A DNA stretch of 64,000 nucleotides. It comes from Petrimonas mucosa. Lineage in GTDB: Bacteria > Bacteroidota > Bacteroidia > Bacteroidales > Dysgonomonadaceae. The stretch lies in contig NZ_LT608328.1 of the NCBI RefSeq assembly GCF_900095795.1, forward strand, positions 2,721,001 to 2,785,000, written 5' to 3'. Below are positions 59,339-64,000 of the stretch, in pieces; positions within the stretch are counted from its first letter, which is position 1, and the number at the start of each line of letters is the position of its first letter. Below the pieces are notes generated by a model that saw nothing but the letters and a program-made list of their open reading frames with translations, did not search any database and had not been told where the DNA came from. The position numbers were made by a program, and so were the translations under genes.

Positions 59339-61498
59339 ATGAAAATCAGAGAAGCCATATTGATATTGTCGGTTTTTTTCGTTTCAAGCTTGTCGGGTCA
59401 GACGGTGATCCCGCTTGATACCATCTTGAAAAGATCGATGAGTGCAGCAGAGAAATACAACGGTCTGGTTGAACAGTACACGGCCGATGTCTACATGCGT
59501 ACTTATGTAGAGACTTTAAAAAAGAACTTCCTCTATAAGTATACGCACCTCGTGCCACGTTTTGTGCTTCATGATCCCAAATCTGACGAGGCGGTGATTG
59601 AGACCCTCAGTACCCTGAGATTCGATTATCCAAACAACTACCTCCAGGATATCAAAAACGTAACCGGGACACTAACCAGCAAGAAAGAGATCGACATGAT
59701 TCCCTTCTACATGCTGAATATCAACGTATACGGCGAAACGACAAATACCGAAAGTTTCTTCATGCCTCTCAGGTTCTCCACTGCAAGATACTACACCTAT
59801 CACCTGAAACAGGTAGAGTCTGACAATAACAGGACCTATTACACCATTGGATTCGACCCGATCTACAGCAATCAGAAACTGCTGAAGGGCAATTTTGTGA
59901 TCGAGAGCGGCACCTGGCGTATTGTCCATTTCAGCGCGGAGGGGGTAGAGTCTTTTTCCGATTTCTCGTTCGAGATAACGATGGGCGATACATGGATAAC
60001 CAACTATCTGCCGGTCCATTTTGTCATCTACCATACCGCCAGCTACCTGGGAAACGTGGTGGCCAGCCGGCACCTTGCTACCCTGAATTACCGTGACGTC
60101 AAGTTACGTGAAAAGCAGAAAAAGGAGAAAATACTGAACATCAGCGATTTTTTCAGGGTTAGACTGGATTCGGTTCCGGTCAACAACGATTCGGCCTTCT
60201 GGGCCCGGCACAGGACAATACCATTGCAAGCCAGGGAAGCGGAGGTTATCCGGAACTTCAAACTAGCAAACCAACAAAAACCGGTCGGCGATACGGTGAA
60301 CAGCTCACAACAAAACGGAAAGAGGGTTCAGTTGTTTGCTCAACGGATGGCTTTGAACTCGAAATATAAGGTTAAGTCCACCATGATCGGGTACAGCGGC
60401 CTATTGAATCCGCTCATGTTGGGCTACTCATCGATCGACGGCGTCACCTACAGGCAGAAACTCTCGTTCAACTTCGATCTGAAAAAAAGCAGGACATTCA
60501 ATGTAAATGCCTTTGCCGGTTACATGTTCAGACGTAAGGAGTTTTTTACCGACGTGACCAGCACCTGGAATTACGAACCTTTCTATCAGGGGAACGTCTC
60601 CTTGTCGGCAGGAATAGGGAATCCCACCTACAGCTCACTCTTTATCGATGAAATCGAAAAAAATCTGGAAAACAGCACCATTCAATTCGAGGACATCGCA
60701 GTAGATTACTTCAAGGACTATTATGTGAAACTGTTCAACGATTATGAACTGTTCAACGGTTTTGTCTCCACCATCGGTGTCGAATACCACATCCGGCAGC
60801 CACTAAAAAACAACCGCCCTGCAGCCTCTCCTGTCTCAAGAGAGGAAAATCCCATTGAGGATATCCTGGTAACCAAAAAAGCATTTGCCCCTTACCTGAG
60901 GCTCAGCTGGACTCCGGAACAGTACTACCGGTACGAAGGCCGACAGAAGATCTATGTCCGCTCCCGTTTCCCCACATTCAAGATTGAGTTGTCAAGAAGT
61001 TACCGGGATGTTTTCGGCAGTACGTCACAATACAACCGGATAGAGTTTGACATGAGTCAGAACATCCCACTTGGCCCCATGAGTTCGTTCCAGTATCACG
61101 TAGGTGCGGGACGGTTTATCAATCAGAGCACCGAGTATTTTGCCGACTTCACCTTTTTTGCCAAGAACAACTTCCCCGACAACTGGCAAGACGGGATCGG
61201 AGGCACATTCAGCCTGCTGAACCGCCACCTCTACAATGCGTCAGACTCCTATATCCAGGGGCACATCATGCTTGAAACCCCATTCCTGATAGTACGTAAT
61301 ATTCCGTTGATTTCCGACTACATCAACCGGGAACGGCTCTACGCAAGTCAGTTATACACTCCCAACATCGGTTCCTACACCGAGTTTGGGTATGGCGTTG
61401 GCAACCGTTTTTTCAAGACGGCCAACGCCGCAATCTTCTGTTCATTCCATAGGACCAATTTCAGGGAAGTAGGGTTCAAGGCATCGTTCGAGCTGTAG
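59339..61498 (+). CDS. DUF5686 outer-membrane protein
   Basis: The 719-aa protein has a signal peptide (VSSLSGQT) and matches DUF5686. Residues about 25-270 form the periplasmic part (EQYTADVYMRTYVE, GFDPIYSNQKLLKGNFVIES shown in part), and the rest is a beta-barrel with repeated Tyr/Phe-rich strands, ending in a terminal aromatic-leucine strand (FKASFEL). Many family members carry an N-terminal carboxypeptidase-regulatory-like domain, which is absent here. Function is unknown. Confidence 0.85.
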   Translation: MKIREAILILSVFFVSSLSGQTVIPLDTILKRSMSAAEKYNGLVEQYTADVYMRTYVETLKKNFLYKYTHLVPRFVLHDPKSDEAVIETLSTLRFDYPNNYLQDIKNVTGTLTSKKEIDMIPFYMLNINVYGETTNTESFFMPLRFSTARYYTYHLKQVESDNNRTYYTIGFDPIYSNQKLLKGNFVIESGTWRIVHFSAEGVESFSDFSFEITMGDTWITNYLPVHFVIYHTASYLGNVVASRHLATLNYRDVKLREKQKKEKILNISDFFRVRLDSVPVNNDSAFWARHRTIPLQAREAEVIRNFKLANQQKPVGDTVNSSQQNGKRVQLFAQRMALNSKYKVKSTMIGYSGLLNPLMLGYSSIDGVTYRQKLSFNFDLKKSRTFNVNAFAGYMFRRKEFFTDVTSTWNYEPFYQGNVSLSAGIGNPTYSSLFIDEIEKNLENSTIQFEDIAVDYFKDYYVKLFNDYELFNGFVSTIGVEYHIRQPLKNNRPAASPVSREENPIEDILVTKKAFAPYLRLSWTPEQYYRYEGRQKIYVRSRFPTFKIELSRSYRDVFGSTSQYNRIEFDMSQNIPLGPMSSFQYHVGAGRFINQSTEYFADFTFFAKNNFPDNWQDGIGGTFSLLNRHLYNASDSYIQGHIMLETPFLIVRNIPLISDYINRERLYASQLYTPNIGSYTEFGYGVGNRFFKTANAAIFCSFHRTNFREVGFKASFEL

Positions 61499-61513
61499 AT
61501 GACCGCCTTCTGC

Positions 61514-62866
61514 TTATTGCACCTCATCGAAATAGGTAAGTACTTCCGCTTCTTCCAACCGGCTTTTGAGCCACTCTGCTATCTTCTTCTTATCGGCAGC
61601 ACGCAACGTGTTCCGGGGCAGGGTGAAAACAACGAGCGGAATTCTCTCGCTGCGACGAATGGTATCCTTTTGAAGAGAGTAAGAGAAAGTTTCCGTATAG
61701 GAACAACCGCTTATCTGAGGATAGAGCGGCTCAATCTCCGATAATAACCTCTTACCCAGGGAAGGAATATTTCTTATGCTGTCTACCCTGGCTTCGGCCT
61801 GCTTCAGGGCAAAGGTTACAGCATTCAGTCTGTTACTAAGCAGTTCGGTTTCAGACTGATATCTCCTTGTATTTTCCTGCACGAACGAGGCATCAAATCC
61901 CTGACTGATTCTCAATTTCGCAGTATCAATCTTGTTAAGAAATGCGACCATCTTGATGGAATCGATGATTTTAGTTGAAAGCCCGTAACCGCTATATACC
62001 AAATCTACATGTTTATTCGACGGGGTTACGCTGCTTTTTTGGAGGTAGTTTCCCTCCACTACCGAAACTTGACTGATAAAATTTTCGGCGTGCTGGCTAA
62101 ATTTTTCGTTCTGCACAAGTTGATATCCGAAATAGACACTTGGGATTGCGGTAATCAGCATTACAGCCGATAGAGCCTGATTTACACGCTTCTTTCTGTC
62201 GGGATCAACAATACTTCTGATGGGAAATTTCAGGTACTGGCATACGAGCAATGCCGCAAATGCAATAAAAACCGTATTGATCGTGAAGAGATACAATGCG
62301 CCGAAGAAGAAGTTGAATTGCAAGGTAGCCAATCCATACCCGGCAGTACAGATAGGGGGCATAAGCGCTGTAGCAATGGCTACTCCGGGGATGACGTTGC
62401 CTTTTAGCTTGCTGCTGATGGCAACAATGCCGGCTAATCCGCCGAATAGCGCTATCAAGACATCGTAGATTGTGGGACTGGTACGTGCGAGCAATTCAGA
62501 GTGCGCCTCATTTAACGGGGATAGTAAAAAATAGAGGGCGGATGTGAGCAGGCTTACTCCCACAGCATAGACAAGATTCTTAAGTGAACGCCTGAAAAGG
62601 TAAAAGTCATAAGTTGCCAAACTATACCCCATCCCGTTTATCGGACCCATCAGCGGCGAGATAAGCATGGCTCCAATAATTACAGCTGTGGAGTTCATGT
62701 TCAACCCCACCGATGCTACAACGATGGCAAACATCAGGATCCAGAGGTTGGTACCTTTGAACTGGATCCCTTTTTCGATTTCGTTGTGAATGGTTTCGTA
62801 ATCCTCCAATTCCGAATGAAGGTTGAAAATTGAAATAAGTTTCCGGACCTGTTTTTCCATAATCAT
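61514..62866 (-). CDS. DUF389 multi-pass membrane protein
   Basis: The 450-aa protein has the DUF389 core (about 40-260) with the signature GLNMNSTAVIIGAMLISPLMGPI (in part), GNVIPGVAIATALMPP and about six membrane helices. The C-terminal 190 residues are soluble and partly coiled-coil (LSNRLNAVTFALKQAEARVDS). The role of the family is unknown. It converges on the DUF5686 gene with only 15 nt between stops. The start could be Met1 or Met3. Confidence 0.88.
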   Translation of the reverse strand: MIMEKQVRKLISIFNLHSELEDYETIHNEIEKGIQFKGTNLWILMFAIVVASVGLNMNSTAVIIGAMLISPLMGPINGMGYSLATYDFYLFRRSLKNLVYAVGVSLLTSALYFLLSPLNEAHSELLARTSPTIYDVLIALFGGLAGIVAISSKLKGNVIPGVAIATALMPPICTAGYGLATLQFNFFFGALYLFTINTVFIAFAALLVCQYLKFPIRSIVDPDRKKRVNQALSAVMLITAIPSVYFGYQLVQNEKFSQHAENFISQVSVVEGNYLQKSSVTPSNKHVDLVYSGYGLSTKIIDSIKMVAFLNKIDTAKLRISQGFDASFVQENTRRYQSETELLSNRLNAVTFALKQAEARVDSIRNIPSLGKRLLSEIEPLYPQISGCSYTETFSYSLQKDTIRRSERIPLVVFTLPRNTLRAADKKKIAEWLKSRLEEAEVLTYFDEVQ

Positions 62867-62879
62867 GCTATCGTTTCTA

Positions 62880-62887
62880 CAAAACTA
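62880..62887 (-). promoter_or_regulatory. Candidate -7 box of the DUF389 gene
   Basis: TAGTTTTG on the minus strand fits TAnnTTTG, 13 nt from the start codon. The -33 element is not evident. Confidence 0.35.
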
Positions 62888-62921
62888 CAAAAAAAGGTGA
62901 TTTTTTCCCTTTTTTGACAAA

Positions 62922-62951
62922 ACAACAGCCGGAAATCTATCCGGCTGCTGT
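62922..62951 (-). terminator. Terminator of the PspC-like gene
   Basis: ACAACAGCCGGA and TCCGGCTGCTGT pair over 12 bp with one mismatch around a 6-nt loop; on the minus strand a T-rich tract follows. Confidence 0.75.
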
Positions 62952-62986
62952 CTGAACACATGAAATTATTAATGCAAAAGTAGAAT

Positions 62987-64000
62987 TTACATAGAGTCTT
63001 CAAATCTTACCGTTTTGTGCAATCCCCCATTTTCGAGGATATACTCTTCATCATAATCCCAATCGAGCACCTTATTCTTCCGGTTTTTTCTCAATTTCCG
63101 GTAGACAGAGGAGTTTGTTTCAAAATCATCGTAATCGTCCAGTCTCTCATCAATCTCGATCTTCTTGCCCTGAGGCACCTCGATCTCCACAATCATTCCC
63201 TGTTGGCGAAAACCTTGCGAAATTGGCACTGAGAAAAATTCAGGCAACAAAAGCAATGAGTCTCTCAATTGCAACGGATAGGTGAACGATTCGGTATTCT
63301 TTCTGGCAACCTTAAGATCCTTGCCCGCGCTCGAGGAGATTGTCCTCACCCGATACAACGAGTCTGGGCTCTGCACGATCAACAACTCAATGTTTGAAAA
63401 CAACAGTGAATCTTTGTTGATGGTGTAGTAGGGAAAGTCGTCCAGGTCGAAATCAGATCCGATTCCACGGTTGAAAGAGTAATAATCATTGGGATAGACA
63501 GCCATGTCCACATAAAGTTTGTTGCCGTTGAATCCGGCAAGTGTCTCAACTTTCTCGGTCGACGACTCCACACTAAATTTTTCGGCAACCTTGAATCCAA
63601 GAAGCGAAGCTGTTATAACGCCACCGATCCAGAGTATGATTGCCACTATTCCGATGAGGGGACGCGACTTTGCTTTTACCGACCGGCGTATGATCCATAC
63701 GACAACTGCAATCAGGGGCACCGCAAACAGAAGCCCTGCAGAGAGCCACATCAGGCTGTTCTCATAACCGTGATCGATAAAGAGTGATTTCAAGGGGATA
63801 AAGCTGGTACCTGCAACCAGGAAAGCAATCACGATCCCGATCATTGTCAAGGCAAAGATTCCTGCAAACGCAAAGAAGAGAATTTTAAAAAGGATTCCCA
63901 ACGCATTCAGACACCCCCCACTTCCGGATCCGACAACTGCTCCGTTTGAGGCACTTTTTGCCACGCGCTGTTTCGGAGGCTCGGGCGGCATTGATCCCAC
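62987..64000 (-). CDS. C-terminal part of a PspC-like membrane protein (partial)
   Basis: The frame is open to the window end, so the 337 residues are the C-terminal portion of a longer protein. Three membrane helices (about residues 40-60, 80-105 and 115-140) are followed by an extracytoplasmic beta-rich domain (VETLAGFNGNKLYVDMAVYP in part; IVEIEVPQGKKIEID), a pattern seen in Bacteroidota PspC-domain proteins whose N-terminal PspC unit would lie outside the window. A GTG at the very edge is not a credible start. Assignment to the PspC family is by layout. Confidence 0.7.
   Translation of the reverse strand: MGSMPPEPPKQRVAKSASNGAVVGSGSGGCLNALGILFKILFFAFAGIFALTMIGIVIAFLVAGTSFIPLKSLFIDHGYENSLMWLSAGLLFAVPLIAVVVWIIRRSVKAKSRPLIGIVAIILWIGGVITASLLGFKVAEKFSVESSTEKVETLAGFNGNKLYVDMAVYPNDYYSFNRGIGSDFDLDDFPYYTINKDSLLFSNIELLIVQSPDSLYRVRTISSSAGKDLKVARKNTESFTYPLQLRDSLLLLPEFFSVPISQGFRQQGMIVEIEVPQGKKIEIDERLDDYDDFETNSSVYRKLRKNRKNKVLDWDYDEEYILENGGLHKTVRFEDSM

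Noticed and set aside
1-64000. tRNA, rRNA, CRISPR arrays, phage or defence genes
   Set aside because: I looked for cloverleaf-like segments, regularly spaced repeats and phage/defence protein motifs and found none I could support.

Overview
The window is a chromosomal stretch of a Bacteroidota bacterium, most likely order Bacteroidales; a Dysgonomonadaceae-type anaerobe is my inference. Support comes from many secreted SPI and lipobox (SPII) proteins, Bacteroidota-specific families (DUF3316, DUF4293, DUF4923, DUF4998/DUF5000, DUF5686, Bacteroidota-type omega), the near absence of Shine-Dalgarno sites, and several promoters matching the Bacteroidota pattern TTTG-N19-21-TAnnTTTG.

Region 1 (1-39190) is a large glycan-degradation locus. 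After a partial gene and a convergent lipoprotein gene broken by an in-frame stop, about 37 kb of same-strand, tightly packed genes (2025-39190) encode secreted enzymes. These are four GH78-type alpha-L-rhamnosidases (one a tandem double enzyme of 1736 aa), one GH106 alpha-L-rhamnosidase, a GH20 beta-N-acetylhexosaminidase fused to a metallo-beta-lactamase domain, three GH99/GH71-like proteins with CBM9-like tails, a WbsX/GH99-like protein, a DUF5722-like clan GH-A enzyme, two large secreted proteins of unrecognised family, an esterase, a PHP-domain metal hydrolase with a Tat-like signal, and L-rhamnose mutarotase. Read together they would deacylate and dismantle a rhamnose-rich, hexosamine-containing heteroglycan and hand L-rhamnose to catabolism. 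No SusC/SusD pair, regulator, transporter, sulfatase or polysaccharide lyase is present inside the window. An IS1595-family element sits inside the operon; its 8-bp target duplication shows that two genes were only 7 nt apart before it inserted.

Region 2 (39191-45700) holds DUF3316, a MalY/PatB-type PLP enzyme, slyD and aroC, then a scar. The 5' end of an ECF sigma gene abuts an IS982-family element, on whose far side lies only the C-terminal part of a DUF4998/DUF5000 lipoprotein. These are the two ends of a typical sigma/anti-sigma/SusC/SusD/lipoprotein operon, so the middle was probably deleted.

Region 3 (45700-64000) is mainly core genome: topoisomerase IV subunit A, an M48 peptidase, a serine beta-lactamase-like hydrolase, aspartate ammonia-lyase, bamD-rpoZ-DUF4293, a GH3-auxin-like adenylating enzyme, a Crp/Fnr regulator with DUF4923, a DUF5686 outer-membrane protein, a DUF389 membrane protein and the end of a PspC-like protein. 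A group II intron encoding a reverse transcriptase/maturase lies between the M48 and beta-lactamase-like genes. I saw no tRNA, rRNA or CRISPR array.
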